Shown: positions 18,369-27,541, counted from the stretch's first letter. The stretch: 64,000 bases of DNA from Flammeovirga sp. SJP92 (GCF_001583495.1 NZ_LQAQ01000093.1:1-64000), one strand, 5' to 3'. Notes: generated by a model from the sequence alone, not told the origin. Numbers and translations are program-made.

Positions 18369-18957
18369 AATATTGTTTTGGATTTCATCAGGGTTGATGT
18401 TTCCAACCGTCGTAGCACTGATTGTAATGTTCGTGCTTTCTTTGGTAAAACTGGGAGAAAACTACCATGCTTTTATCCAAAGAGTAAAACAGAAAAAGAC
18501 GATTAAGCCCTATATCGAAGAATTAAAGAAGGAGTTAATTCAGCCTAACTTTGCTTCTGATTCTATTCTTGCTTCAAGCATCAACGAACTTTTCACTTTT
18601 GAAGATTCAATGGTTAGAAGGGAAAGGGTAGTTGCGGAGTTTGAAGCCAAAGGAAGAAAGTCTTTGAGTATGTTGAAAAACCTAGCGAAGATGGGACCTG
18701 TAGTGGGTTTGATGGGTACTTTAATTCCAATGGGTCCTGCCTTGGTAGGACTTTCATCAGGTGATATTGCTTCTATGGCAAATAATATGCAGATGGCATT
18801 TGCCACTACAGTTGTCGGTTTGATCATCGGCGGAATCGGATTTGTATTGCAAAACGTACAGCAGAAATGGTTTGCTGAAGACTATGCTACTTTAGTTTTT
18901 ATTGTTGATTTAATGCAAGAAGAAAATGAGAAGAAGACAGAATCCGTTCTTAAATAA
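18352..18957 (+). CDS. hmuU: HmuU, MotA/TolQ/ExbB-type channel protein
   Basis: This 201-residue protein has three membrane segments. The last two flank GLMGTLIPMGPALVGLSSGDIASMANNM and AFATTVVGLIIGGIGF, the hallmark of the MotA/TolQ/ExbB proton-channel family. It overlaps hmuT at its start and hmuV at its end, so all three should be made together. In this family, pentamers surround a pair of ExbD-like helices and turn proton flow into mechanical work. Its partner here is most likely HmuV. Confidence 0.88.
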   Translation: MDYVNKILFWISSGLMFPTVVALIVMFVLSLVKLGENYHAFIQRVKQKKTIKPYIEELKKELIQPNFASDSILASSINELFTFEDSMVRRERVVAEFEAKGRKSLSMLKNLAKMGPVVGLMGTLIPMGPALVGLSSGDIASMANNMQMAFATTVVGLIIGGIGFVLQNVQQKWFAEDYATLVFIVDLMQEENEKKTESVLK

Positions 18958-19264
18958 TGAGGATGATATAGATCCGGTAGCATCTGTAGCCAACCTTTTT
19001 GATGTGGCAATGGTTTTTGCCGTCGCTTTGATGATCGCCTTTGTAACGAGATTCAATATGCAAGAATTTTTCTCTGATGAAGATTTTACGATCGTAAAGA
19101 ATCCAGGGAAAGAGCAGATGGAAATCATCACCAAAAAAGGAAAAGAAATCACAAAGTATAAGCCTTCTGAAAATCAAGACAAAAAGGAGTCTGGTAATAA
19201 AGGAAAGAAGATTGGTACGGCGTATCAGTTGGAATCTGGTGAGGTGATTTATATTGAGGATTAA
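18926..19264 (+). CDS. hmuV: HmuV, DUF2149 protein with ExbD-like membrane helix
   Basis: This 112-residue protein matches DUF2149. It has a short cytoplasmic N-terminus (RRRQNPFLNNEDDIDP), one membrane helix (ANLFDVAMVFAVALMIAFV) and a small C-terminal soluble domain. The helix carries an aspartate near its start in the context FDVAMVF, which resembles the proton-carrying IDVMLVL of ExbD. The gene overlaps hmuU by 32 bp. It is likely the stator-partner subunit of HmuU; this ExbD comparison is my inference from sequence pattern and topology. Confidence 0.8.
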   Translation: MRRRQNPFLNNEDDIDPVASVANLFDVAMVFAVALMIAFVTRFNMQEFFSDEDFTIVKNPGKEQMEIITKKGKEITKYKPSENQDKKESGNKGKKIGTAYQLESGEVIYIED

Positions 19265-19294
19265 TAATTCATCAATTGCCTTTTATAATATCGC

Positions 19295-19426
19295 AAGTGT
19301 TAAGCCGGCAGGCGTCACTTGTGATGATACTTTGGCGAAGTCTCCCGACTTCGAATATATCGTTCATTTCGAAGTCAGGAGACTTCGCCAATAATAAGTT
19401 CCAAGTGACGCTCACGCTTAACACTT
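19295..19426. repeat. Nested palindromic repeat with 24-bp inner arms
   Basis: The inner arms 19332-19355 and 19368-19391 are inverted copies with one mismatch (TTGGCGAAGTCTCC... and its complement). Outside them, 19295-19320 and 19403-19426 form a second inverted pair sharing AAGTGTTAAGC and GCGTCACTT. The whole would fold into one long hairpin. It follows hmuV immediately and looks like a REP/BIME-type mobile palindrome; the outer arms resemble a motif in the 290-bp repeats at 6.9 and 29.3 kb. Confidence 0.8.
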
Positions 19427-19438
19427 GAAACAGAGATC

Positions 19439-19470
19439 CATCAGCCCACGGCTTAAGTCGTGGGCTGATG
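19439..19470. repeat. Palindrome CATCAGCCCACG / CGTGGGCTGATG
   Basis: A 12-bp perfect inverted repeat encloses GCTTAAGT. It is a second REP-type palindrome next to the larger one. It lacks a T run and so is a poor terminator. Confidence 0.7.
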
Positions 19471-19475
19471 ATGAA

Positions 19476-19530
19476 TAAAAAAAGTCTCACTACTTCATAC
19501 ATTAGATGTATTAAGGTAGTGAGACTTCTT
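19476..19530. terminator. Bidirectional terminator between hmuV and frr
   Basis: AAGTCTCACTAC and GTAGTGAGACTT form a 12-bp stem, and the loop itself can pair further (ATACAT/ATGTAT). Seven T follow on the minus strand, the direction of frr. It also separates the convergent hmu operon. Confidence 0.85.
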
Positions 19531-19556
19531 TCTTGTATACAACAAGAAAAGACAAC

Positions 19557-20120
19557 TTATACAGTCATGATATCTTTTTCCTTAGCTACAAAGATTGCAT
19601 CAATCTTAGCTGTATACTTGTTAGTAAGATCTTGCACTGAAGCTTCAGCATCTTTGATTGCATCTTCAGAAGCACCATCTTTTAATAACTTCTTCAAACC
19701 GTCGTTTGTCTCTTTACGAGCATTACGAAGGCTGATTTTACCTTTTTCGATTTCGCCTTTCACTTTCTTTACAAGCTCACGACGACGCTCTTCTGTTAAT
19801 GGAGGCATGTTGATACGCACTTGCTCACCATCGTTAATAGGGTTAACACCAAGGTCTGAGTCACGGATGGCTTTTTCGATTTCAGCCAACATATTTTTTT
19901 CCCAAGGCTTGATTACTACAGAGTGTGCATCTGGCGTAGTTGCTGATGCCACTTGGTTAATAGGAGTTGGAGCGCCATAGTAGCTTACCATAAGACCGTC
20001 CAACATAGATGCTGAGGCTTTACCAGCACGAATTTTTTGTAATTCATGTTCAGTATGGCTGATGGCTTTGTCCATCATATCCTTTGCCTCATCAAGGTAC
20101 ATTCCTATTTCCTCTTCCAT
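19557..20120 (-). CDS. frr: Ribosome recycling factor
   Basis: This 187-residue protein splits post-termination ribosomes together with EF-G. The sequence aligns with RRF over its full length: HELQKIRAGKAS early, a central PWEKNMLAEIEKAIRDSDLGVNPINDG, and RIPMPPLTEERRRELVKKVK-like residues. It lies 84 bp after pyrH on the same strand, the common bacterial pyrH-frr order. A 12-bp intercistronic hairpin lies between them. Confidence 0.97.
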   Translation of the reverse strand: MEEEIGMYLDEAKDMMDKAISHTEHELQKIRAGKASASMLDGLMVSYYGAPTPINQVASATTPDAHSVVIKPWEKNMLAEIEKAIRDSDLGVNPINDGEQVRINMPPLTEERRRELVKKVKGEIEKGKISLRNARKETNDGLKKLLKDGASEDAIKDAEASVQDLTNKYTAKIDAIFVAKEKDIMTV

Positions 20121-20151
20121 TTTACTATTTTTTTTAAGGGATTATTTAGCA

Positions 20152-20194
20152 AGAGCATGTTTGCTAACTTTCGATGAAGTAACAAACACGCTCT
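20152..20194 (-). promoter_or_regulatory. Hairpin between pyrH and frr
   Basis: AGAGCATGTTTG and CAAACACGCTCT pair over 12 positions with one G-U wobble. No T run follows. It could tune frr expression relative to pyrH or mark an RNA processing site. Confidence 0.5.
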
Positions 20195-20204
20195 AATTTA
20201 TTTC

Positions 20205-20912
20205 TTATTCTGAAACAACTGTACCAATTGGCTCACCTGACATCAATTCAAACAAGTTATTCGGCTTGTTCATGTCAAAAACTACAATCGGAAGGTTGTT
20301 TTCTTTACATAAAGTAAAGGCAGTTAAATCCATAATCTTAAGATTCTTGCTTAATGCTTCATCAAAAGATAATTGTGGAATCTTAGTAGCTGTAGGATCT
20401 TTTTCTGGGTCTGCAGTATAGATACCATCTACACGAGTACCTTTTAATACTACGTCAGCATCAATTTCAATTGCTCTAAGTGAAGCCGCTGAGTCAGTTG
20501 TAAAGTAAGGATTACCAGTACCAGCACCGAAAATCACAACTCTGTTCTTTTCTAAGTGACGTACTGCTCTTCTACGGATAAAAGGCTCACACACCTGATC
20601 CATTTGAATTCCTGACATCAGACGAGTGTAAACACCTACTCCTTCTAATGCACTTTGTAAAGCCATACCGTTGATGACCGTCGCTAACATTCCCATGTGG
20701 TCACCTTGAACTCTGTCAATTCCCATCTTGTCGGCTTGCATACCACGGAAGATATTTCCTGCACCGATAACAATGGCTACTTCGACCTCTTGGTCTACTA
20801 CTTTTTTAATCTCTTGTGCGTATTGAACCAAACGTGTTGGATCAATTCCATACTGTTGCTCACCCATTAAGGCTTCGCCACTCAATTTCAGAAGAACTCT
20901 TTTATATTTCAT
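20205..20912 (-). CDS. pyrH: UMP kinase
   Basis: This 235-residue hexameric kinase makes UDP from UMP for pyrimidine nucleotide synthesis. Signatures are the N-terminal [56 protein letters not shown] and [13 protein letters not shown]. Length matches the bacterial family (about 235-240). A TATATTTG -7-like element lies at 20941-20934 just upstream, but without a well-placed -33. It is followed by frr. Confidence 0.97.
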   Translation of the reverse strand: MKYKRVLLKLSGEALMGEQQYGIDPTRLVQYAQEIKKVVDQEVEVAIVIGAGNIFRGMQADKMGIDRVQGDHMGMLATVINGMALQSALEGVGVYTRLMSGIQMDQVCEPFIRRRAVRHLEKNRVVIFGAGTGNPYFTTDSAASLRAIEIDADVVLKGTRVDGIYTADPEKDPTATKIPQLSFDEALSKNLKIMDLTAFTLCKENNLPIVVFDMNKPNNLFELMSGEPIGTVVSE

Positions 20913-21044
20913 ATATGGCTATTTGAAGTTTTGCAAATATAAAAAAGTCATGCAAATGATGGGAGAAAATATGTACCTTTCGTAAAAACTTATCATATTG
21001 CAAGACAATATTTTAGCATTTTTTATTCAACTTCGTGTTTAAAC

Positions 21045-22679
21045 ATGTTATCAATAAATAAAATACAACTAGCTTTTTGTGCTTTTTTTCTGACTGTATT
21101 AACTGTTAATGGTCAAACTCAAAGACCTGTCAGACAGTGTATGAGTGGTACTCATAAGCATGAGCCTGCTGTACAATTTAGAACAACCCCTTATCTATCA
21201 CAAGCAAAACTTAAACAAAGTTTCAGAAGTAAACTTCTAAATCTTCCTGTAGTAGTACATATTGTGCATCAAAGCCAAGAAAGTATTGGTCAGGGCAATA
21301 ATCTTTCTTATGATCAAATAATGTCGCAGATCAACGCGACCAATAAAGACTTGACCCTCCAAAATTCTAATAAAGGTCAAACAATGGATGAATTTAAGTC
21401 CAGTGTATCGAATCTTAATATTGAATTAAAGATGGCAATATATGACACTTTGGGCAATGAACTCAATGAACCAGGCGTCAACCGAATTATTGGTCTAAGA
21501 AGTTATTCTCCTTCACAAGCCAATAACCTGATCAGTCAAAATATTTGGGATCCAGAAAAATACCTTAATATTTGGGTAATTCCATTAAGTGGAAATAACT
21601 TAGGTTACGCCTTCTTTCCTAATTATTTAGAGTTCAGCCAAGGGTTAGTAAGCAGTGGTGAAGTGGCTTCCAGTACTATTGATGGTGCTGTAATCGGTAC
21701 TAATTTCTTTGGTTCAAATGAATTCAAAACATATAGCAATCTTTCTTCACCTTATGATCTAGGCAGAACATTGACTCATGAACTAGGACACTACTTTGGC
21801 TTATTGCACATATGGGGAACTGGAGGTTCTTCTACTTGTACTAAAGATGAAGCAACTGGTGAGTATGAAAATCATGATTTCTGTGCCGATACACCTCATA
21901 TTACTAATTCACATGCTAGTTCACAAACCTCTACAGTATGTGATGGCGAAAATGCTAACGTTACTAAATACCTCTGTGATACTGAAAAATTCCAATCTGC
22001 TCAGTATCAAAATTTCATGGACTACACCGATGACGAATGTATGACTTTATTTACTTTCGATCAGAAAGCAAGGGTAGATATGGTCATGGAAAATGCACCT
22101 CATAGATGGACGCTGAATTCAGATGAACCTACAGGTAATATCACACTGAATGGAGAAATAGGAAGTGATTTTCACACCATCACTTGGGAAGCTGTAAATG
22201 TTGAGAACGCCACTGCATTTATTGTGGAAAAACAAGTAGAAAATGAAGGGTTTGAAATTATCAGCCCTGCATTGAGTCTTTCTACCAATAGCTTTAATGC
22301 TTTTTATGACCCCTCTGAAAGTTCAAAAAAAATCAGTTACAGGGTCTATTTAGTAAACCATAATGGATACTCTTATTCATCCAATGTTATATATATCAAA
22401 GATGGTATTGTAGATGTACTTCCACCTTCAGTACCTGAAACTTTTGTCATTTACCCTAATCCTTCAGATGGTATCTTCACTTTAAACCCTTCAGAACATA
22501 TGCTTCAGAAAGGAGTATTGGAAGTTTTATCAGTTCACGGAAAAAGGATATTGACAAAAAACCTTTATGACAAAAACACAACCGTCACCATTGATTTAAC
22601 AGATCAGCCAAGAGGCACTTACATAATGTTGCTCAACTCTGATAAAGGGTCCTTTTATCAAAGATGTATCAAAAGATAA
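21045..22679 (+). CDS. Secreted M43 (cytophagalysin-type) metalloprotease with T9SS signal
   Basis: This 544-residue protein has a signal peptide (to about VNG-Q), a pro-region, and a pappalysin/cytophagalysin (M43) zinc protease domain. The motif HELGHYFGLLH is at residues 245-255, and the Met-turn is NFMDYTDDECM (about 325-335). Conserved cysteines around CTKDEATGEYENHDFCADTPH fit the family. The last 80 residues (VIYPNPSDGIFTL... to RCIKR) are a type A C-terminal domain recognised by the type IX secretion system, so the enzyme should be secreted or surface-attached. It is monocistronic and ends at a strong terminator. Confidence 0.9.
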   Translation: MLSINKIQLAFCAFFLTVLTVNGQTQRPVRQCMSGTHKHEPAVQFRTTPYLSQAKLKQSFRSKLLNLPVVVHIVHQSQESIGQGNNLSYDQIMSQINATNKDLTLQNSNKGQTMDEFKSSVSNLNIELKMAIYDTLGNELNEPGVNRIIGLRSYSPSQANNLISQNIWDPEKYLNIWVIPLSGNNLGYAFFPNYLEFSQGLVSSGEVASSTIDGAVIGTNFFGSNEFKTYSNLSSPYDLGRTLTHELGHYFGLLHIWGTGGSSTCTKDEATGEYENHDFCADTPHITNSHASSQTSTVCDGENANVTKYLCDTEKFQSAQYQNFMDYTDDECMTLFTFDQKARVDMVMENAPHRWTLNSDEPTGNITLNGEIGSDFHTITWEAVNVENATAFIVEKQVENEGFEIISPALSLSTNSFNAFYDPSESSKKISYRVYLVNHNGYSYSSNVIYIKDGIVDVLPPSVPETFVIYPNPSDGIFTLNPSEHMLQKGVLEVLSVHGKRILTKNLYDKNTTVTIDLTDQPRGTYIMLLNSDKGSFYQRCIKR

Positions 22680-22697
22680 TCACTATTAATGAGTAAT

Positions 22698-22737
22698 AAA
22701 AAAAGAGCTAAGAATCGTAATTCTTAGCTCTTTTTTT
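22698..22737. terminator. Bidirectional terminator
   Basis: GAGCTAAGAAT and ATTCTTAGCTC pair around CGTA-type loop bases, with A7 before and T7 after. It serves both the M43 protease gene and the convergent MFS gene. Confidence 0.9.
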
Positions 22738-22753
22738 ATTAGAAAATTATTTT

Positions 22754-24070
22754 TTAGTGATGCCCTCCAGATGGCACAGAAGAAGATTCTCCTGTATTTT
22801 TTGAGTCCTTGACGGTCATCCAAACTGCTGCTGATATTGCCAAAGCAATTGATGCAATATAGAACATTAATGTTTTGTCTTCAGCATCAGAAAGAATTTT
22901 ACCAATAAATGCAGAAACGGCTAACTGAGGTAATACTACTGATAAGTTGAAAATACCCATATAGAAACCCATTTTAGCCTTCGCTACTTTTTCTGACATG
23001 ATTGCAAATGGAAGTGATACAGTAGCTGCCCAACCAATACCAAGAATTACCATCATTGTATAAATCATAAATACTGAATTATTACCCAATACAATCATAC
23101 CTGCATAACCTACAGCCATGATAGCAATACACATTGCATGTGTCTTCACTCTACCAATTTTCTTTGTTATAGGCTCTAATATCAGTGCTGGCAAAACTGC
23201 TGCGACAGCATTAAAAATAAGGAATGACCAGTTGATCACACTTCCTACTTCTTGATCCCCCAAATTAGGATATTCCTGTTGTACATAAGCAAACATAAAT
23301 ACAAACATTGTCTGAATTCCTAACCAAGTTGGAGCATGTGCAAGTAAAACTTTGATAAAACCAACTGTATCTGTCTCAGATCTTCCTCTACCTTTTTCTT
23401 CATCCTCTACATTATTTAGTGTTTTAGGCTCTTCAATAAAGAATACTGGTAATACTGAGAAAATAAACACTAATAATACACCAAAATAAATCAAAGAAAT
23501 ATTACCTAAGGTAGATCCTAAGAAATAAGCCAAGACACCAAATGTTCCTGAAATAGTCTGCATCCATGTATATCCTTTCGTTACTGTTTCTTCATTCGTA
23601 ACATCTGCAATAATTGAACGAGTAGGATTAAAACTGATGTTGATTGATAAATCCAAGACCAAAGCTACAGCAATAGCCACATATATAGACGCTGGATGTT
23701 GCCCATCTTTAAGTTCCGAAACGGCTTTGGTAGGTTCAAATCCCAACATATCAGAAATTACGTGAATATTAGGTAATGCTAATAACATCAGTGCTGTCAA
23801 AATACCACCAATTAAAATAAAAGGCCTTCTCCTTCCTCCTAAAAACCAAACTTTATCTGAAGCTAAACCTGCTAAAGGTTGCCCAATAATACCTGCAATT
23901 GGACCTGCCGCCCAAACTATACCTACTTCATGAATATCAAAGCCATATTTGGTGTTAAGAATCCAACTAAGTGCAGCGATCTGGATTGATAAAGCAAATC
24001 CCATAGCTGTTGATGGGAGACTCAGAAGTACGAAAAAAGAAGATTTTAATTGTTTTTGTATTTCTAACAT
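22754..24070 (-). CDS. MFS transporter, SLC45/sucrose-porter-like
   Basis: This 438-residue inner-membrane transporter has about twelve membrane segments. The loop after the second helix reads GLASDKVWFLGGRRRPFILIGG, like the SD-x-GRRRPFI signature of glycoside/sucrose porters (SLC45, GPH-like). The substrate is therefore probably a disaccharide such as maltose or sucrose, moved with protons. The tail ends GGHH. The gene is divergent from a propeller histidine kinase gene, which may regulate it. Substrate assignment is inference. Confidence 0.8.
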   Translation of the reverse strand: MLEIQKQLKSSFFVLLSLPSTAMGFALSIQIAALSWILNTKYGFDIHEVGIVWAAGPIAGIIGQPLAGLASDKVWFLGGRRRPFILIGGILTALMLLALPNIHVISDMLGFEPTKAVSELKDGQHPASIYVAIAVALVLDLSINISFNPTRSIIADVTNEETVTKGYTWMQTISGTFGVLAYFLGSTLGNISLIYFGVLLVFIFSVLPVFFIEEPKTLNNVEDEEKGRGRSETDTVGFIKVLLAHAPTWLGIQTMFVFMFAYVQQEYPNLGDQEVGSVINWSFLIFNAVAAVLPALILEPITKKIGRVKTHAMCIAIMAVGYAGMIVLGNNSVFMIYTMMVILGIGWAATVSLPFAIMSEKVAKAKMGFYMGIFNLSVVLPQLAVSAFIGKILSDAEDKTLMFYIASIALAISAAVWMTVKDSKNTGESSSVPSGGHH

Positions 24071-24308
24071 AACTAAACTTTTTTGTAGCTTTATTAAAGG
24101 TTGTTTATGAAGTATTAGTTCAAGCTATAATGGGTATTTTTGATCTAATACTTAATGTGTTTCATTTTCATTTCCTAACAAATATATTTAAGTCCTTAAC
24201 ACAAACTAATGATCTTAAGCATTATTATATCATTCAGGTAAATCTTTTTATATTACAACGGGTTGCAGACCTATCGCTTCATTGAAAAATATTTTTTTTA
24301 ACATATTA

Positions 24309-27278
24309 ATGATCCACTTTACACGAGTTTTCATTCTACTCTTTGTTATTTCAATCACTCCGCTTTATGGTCAAAAGATGTTTATGCACCATTGGACTAA
24401 GAAAGATGGGCTAGCACATAACTATGCTTTCATGATGAAAGAATACAAAGGAAAGTTATGGATTGGAACAGATGACGGTGTATCTGTTTTTGATGGAAAA
24501 TCGTTTAAAAGCTATGGCATTAAAGATGGATTGAAATCCCCTTATGTGATAGGATTTACTGAAAATTATTCCGATTCACTGTATTTATTTACCTGGAGAG
24601 GCGGAATTCACGTCTATGATGAAACGGCTGATTCTATCAAAACATATCCTTATTTGCGTAAAGGCAAAGCACAAAGACTACATAGAGGATTAAGAATAAA
24701 GAATGAAATATATGGCTGGCAATGGAGTGGTGCCTATTATTTTAATGAGGAAAAAAGGACCTCTGCAAGCTTATTCCTATATACATCCGTTGACTCTACA
24801 TTACAACTAACCACCAAAAAAGAAGGTATCAAAAGTCCTATTAATCTTAACTTCTATAAGAAAAGCGTTCCACTCGGGTTTGCACGCTATCAAAACAAAA
24901 TGCTTACTTATGGCCTTGTTTCAAAAGGGGTAAGAGTTGTGGAAGGTACGGAGTTAAAAGGGCATTTTTTCCAAGAAGCATTAGGCGATAAAATAGTATC
25001 TGGATTTAATAAAACAAGAGATGGGGGGGCATTAGTAGGAACTAGAGGGAAAATCTACAAATTGACTCCTGAAGGAGAGATTAGCCATGAATATATTATT
25101 CCTAATAATTACTATGTCAATCAGATGTATCAATTGAAAAATGGAACTATCATCGCATCCGTTCACCCTAATACAACTATCCAGAAAAGTATAGCCATTA
25201 ATCCAAAAGACAACTCCTATTTTTACCTTGACAGAAAACTCCAAACCAAGTCTACTTCAGCTGCCATTTACGTGGACTCTAAAGATAGAATTTGGCTTTC
25301 TACACAAGGTGATGGTTTGTATATGATAGAGAATTTTGATTTCAATTATATCAATATAAAAGACATTGAAAGTCCTCATATTTTGTCAATTAATCAATAT
25401 GACTCTAACCATATCATTTTCTCATCAACCAGCAAATCCTACCTTATCAATATGGAAAAGGATTCGCTTTCAGTATTTAAAGAATTTCCTTTAAAAAGTA
25501 TTTATATTTCTGAAAATGACAGCTTTCAGGTATTCTCCACTTATACCAAAAGTTTTACCAATACCAATGATTCTATTCCTATCCGCTGGTCTAGATTTGC
25601 GGGTAGAAATGATGCTGGCCTATGGTATATGCAAGAGGATTCCCTCAAAGTTTTCCAGCGCAAAAAGGATAACAATTATGCAATGAAAAAGGTGTTTTGG
25701 AGATTTCCTAAAGGTAAGATCAAAATACCCAATATCAGCAAAGCCATCGTCAAGGATAACCGGGTGTGGGTGGCCACTAAAGGAGCCGTGTCTTTGTATG
25801 AATATTCTAAAAACTACAAACTCACCCTCATCAAAACGTGGAGCGGTATTTTTAAACAATGGGAATGGATCAATGATATTAATATAGACGACCCTAATGG
25901 CTATTTATGGACAGCAACAACAGATGGCTTATATATTCTTGATTATACAGATATTGAAAATGCTACTCTGAAAAAAATCAAATCCTTAGACAATGTAAAC
26001 TGTTTTACACTTAAGTTTGATCACCTTGGACAATTGTGGGTGGGTTCTATGAATGGTCTGGCTGTGTTCCAAGATGGTATTTTGATTCGTGAATTTGATG
26101 AATCTTCGGGTTTACTTTCGGATCAAGTGACCAGTATTTTTGAATCCAGCAACCATCAGATGTGGATTGGTACACACAGAGGAATGATCAATATGCCCAA
26201 TCATTCTTTAGTAAAAAATATCTCTCCTCCTATTACTCTATGGAAACAAGAAATATATGAAGCCCACAGTAAACAAGGAGCAATACAACTTCCCATAGAT
26301 GTCAGTGCATTATCTGAAATGGAATCCTTACGATTACAATATAAACTGTCACAGACCAGTGATTGGATTGATTTCCCCTATCAAAATACACTTACTATCA
26401 GTAATCAATTTCCTGGAACATACAAACTGTACCTCAGAGGAAAAACTACAGGTTCTGAATGGTCTGTTCCTCAAGAAGCTACCCTCAATGTAGAAGGTTA
26501 CTTTTGGGAGTATCCTTTGTTCAAAGTGGGTATCATCATCTTAATTTTAACATCTGTAGTCTATTACTCTAACATTCTTATTAAAAAAGAAAAAGGGAAA
26601 TCGACAGAACTAAAAAAAATCTTAAAGCAAAAAACTGCTGCTCAAGATAAACTGACGCGTGTAAGAAAAGAAATTGCACAGGATTTTCATGATGAAATGG
26701 GAAATAAACTTGCTAGTATTACGGTGCTGGCTGACCTTGCTGCAATGAAAATCAAAGGAAAAGATGAGGATACTGAGAAGATTCTTTCAAGAATAGAAAC
26801 ACAATCGAAACAATTATATACTGGAACCAGAGACTTTATTTGGTCGATTGATGCTCAAAATGATGAGCTAGGTGTGATCTATGACTACATCAAAGATTTT
26901 GGAGAAGAATTCTTTGATGACTTAGAGATTCGCTATCACACCCACAAAGAATTGGCTGGTTATGATCACCTGTCCCTTCCACAAAGCTGGAGTTTACAAC
27001 TGGTTTTTATTTTTAAAGAAGCGATGACCAATATCGCAAAATATGCCCATGCAACACATGTTTATTTATCATTGAGCATTAAAAACAGCATGGTAACTTT
27101 TAGTATTAAAGACAATGGTGTAGGCATTTCTGATGAACAGATTGTAAAAAACGGAAATGGTCTGAAAAATATGAAAGCAAGAATTAATAAACTGGGTGCT
27201 GCAACCTTGAATATTGAATCTAATGCAGGAAAAGGCACTGCTATCATTGTTCAGTTTAAAATTAATTTTGAAGAGTAA
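24309..27278 (+). CDS. Propeller-type sensor histidine kinase (NarX-like core)
   Basis: ATG 24309 gives the better signal peptide (MIHFTRVFILLFVISITPLYG); the frame also opens at a TTG at 24282. The large periplasmic part is built of two-component regulator propeller repeats with G-x-L/I-W-I/V-G-T patterns (KLWIGTDDGVSVFDG, QLWVGSMNGLAVF, QMWIGTHRGM). A Y_Y_Y-like domain follows, then one membrane helix (about 735-758). The cytoplasmic HisKA_3 domain has QDFHDEMGNKLASI (His 794 from this start) and a HATPase domain (DNGVGISDEQ, GNGLKNMKARI). It probably senses an extracellular glycan or oligosaccharide and phosphorylates the regulator encoded at 27542. It lacks the fused AraC regulator of hybrid systems. 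Confidence 0.88.
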   Translation: MIHFTRVFILLFVISITPLYGQKMFMHHWTKKDGLAHNYAFMMKEYKGKLWIGTDDGVSVFDGKSFKSYGIKDGLKSPYVIGFTENYSDSLYLFTWRGGIHVYDETADSIKTYPYLRKGKAQRLHRGLRIKNEIYGWQWSGAYYFNEEKRTSASLFLYTSVDSTLQLTTKKEGIKSPINLNFYKKSVPLGFARYQNKMLTYGLVSKGVRVVEGTELKGHFFQEALGDKIVSGFNKTRDGGALVGTRGKIYKLTPEGEISHEYIIPNNYYVNQMYQLKNGTIIASVHPNTTIQKSIAINPKDNSYFYLDRKLQTKSTSAAIYVDSKDRIWLSTQGDGLYMIENFDFNYINIKDIESPHILSINQYDSNHIIFSSTSKSYLINMEKDSLSVFKEFPLKSIYISENDSFQVFSTYTKSFTNTNDSIPIRWSRFAGRNDAGLWYMQEDSLKVFQRKKDNNYAMKKVFWRFPKGKIKIPNISKAIVKDNRVWVATKGAVSLYEYSKNYKLTLIKTWSGIFKQWEWINDINIDDPNGYLWTATTDGLYILDYTDIENATLKKIKSLDNVNCFTLKFDHLGQLWVGSMNGLAVFQDGILIREFDESSGLLSDQVTSIFESSNHQMWIGTHRGMINMPNHSLVKNISPPITLWKQEIYEAHSKQGAIQLPIDVSALSEMESLRLQYKLSQTSDWIDFPYQNTLTISNQFPGTYKLYLRGKTTGSEWSVPQEATLNVEGYFWEYPLFKVGIIILILTSVVYYSNILIKKEKGKSTELKKILKQKTAAQDKLTRVRKEIAQDFHDEMGNKLASITVLADLAAMKIKGKDEDTEKILSRIETQSKQLYTGTRDFIWSIDAQNDELGVIYDYIKDFGEEFFDDLEIRYHTHKELAGYDHLSLPQSWSLQLVFIFKEAMTNIAKYAHATHVYLSLSIKNSMVTFSIKDNGVGISDEQIVKNGNGLKNMKARINKLGAATLNIESNAGKGTAIIVQFKINFEE

Positions 27279-27345
27279 TTATCAATGTAAATCTCTTCAC
27301 AACCTTTAATAATTGACGTTAAATTTTGCTAGTATGACTACTAGC

Positions 27346-27373
27346 ACTACCCAAAACTACCCTAACGGGTAGT
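27346..27373. promoter_or_regulatory. ACTACCC repeats: two direct, one inverted
   Basis: ACTACCC occurs at 27346-27352 and 27356-27362 (10-bp period, one helical turn) and inverted as GGGTAGT at 27367-27373. The last two form a 7-bp dyad around TAAC. It lies between the kinase and regulator genes and is a candidate autoregulatory binding site. Confidence 0.5.
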
Positions 27374-27485
27374 ACAAGCAGTCAGTTATAAGCTTAAATT
27401 TGAATAAATGAATCGTTAAGCAGTACAATTCCTAATTAACCCCTAATACTATAGAGTTGGGGAACTCATTCTTATTGTTGAAAAC

Positions 27486-27527
27486 TAAAAAAGAGGTGAT
27501 TTTACATTGTTTCACCTCTTTTTTTTT
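27486..27527 (+). terminator. Terminator or attenuator 14 bp before the regulator gene
   Basis: AAGAGGTGA and TCACCTCTT pair, followed by nine T. It ends only 14 bp before the response regulator ATG. It either ends the kinase transcript or acts as an attenuator for the regulator. Confidence 0.75.
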
Positions 27528-27541
27528 CGTAAAATAATGTC

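Noticed and set aside
19272-19502. Minus-strand 76-codon frame after hmuV
   Set aside because: It is made entirely of the palindromic repeats and terminator; its composition is a by-product of the inverted repeats.
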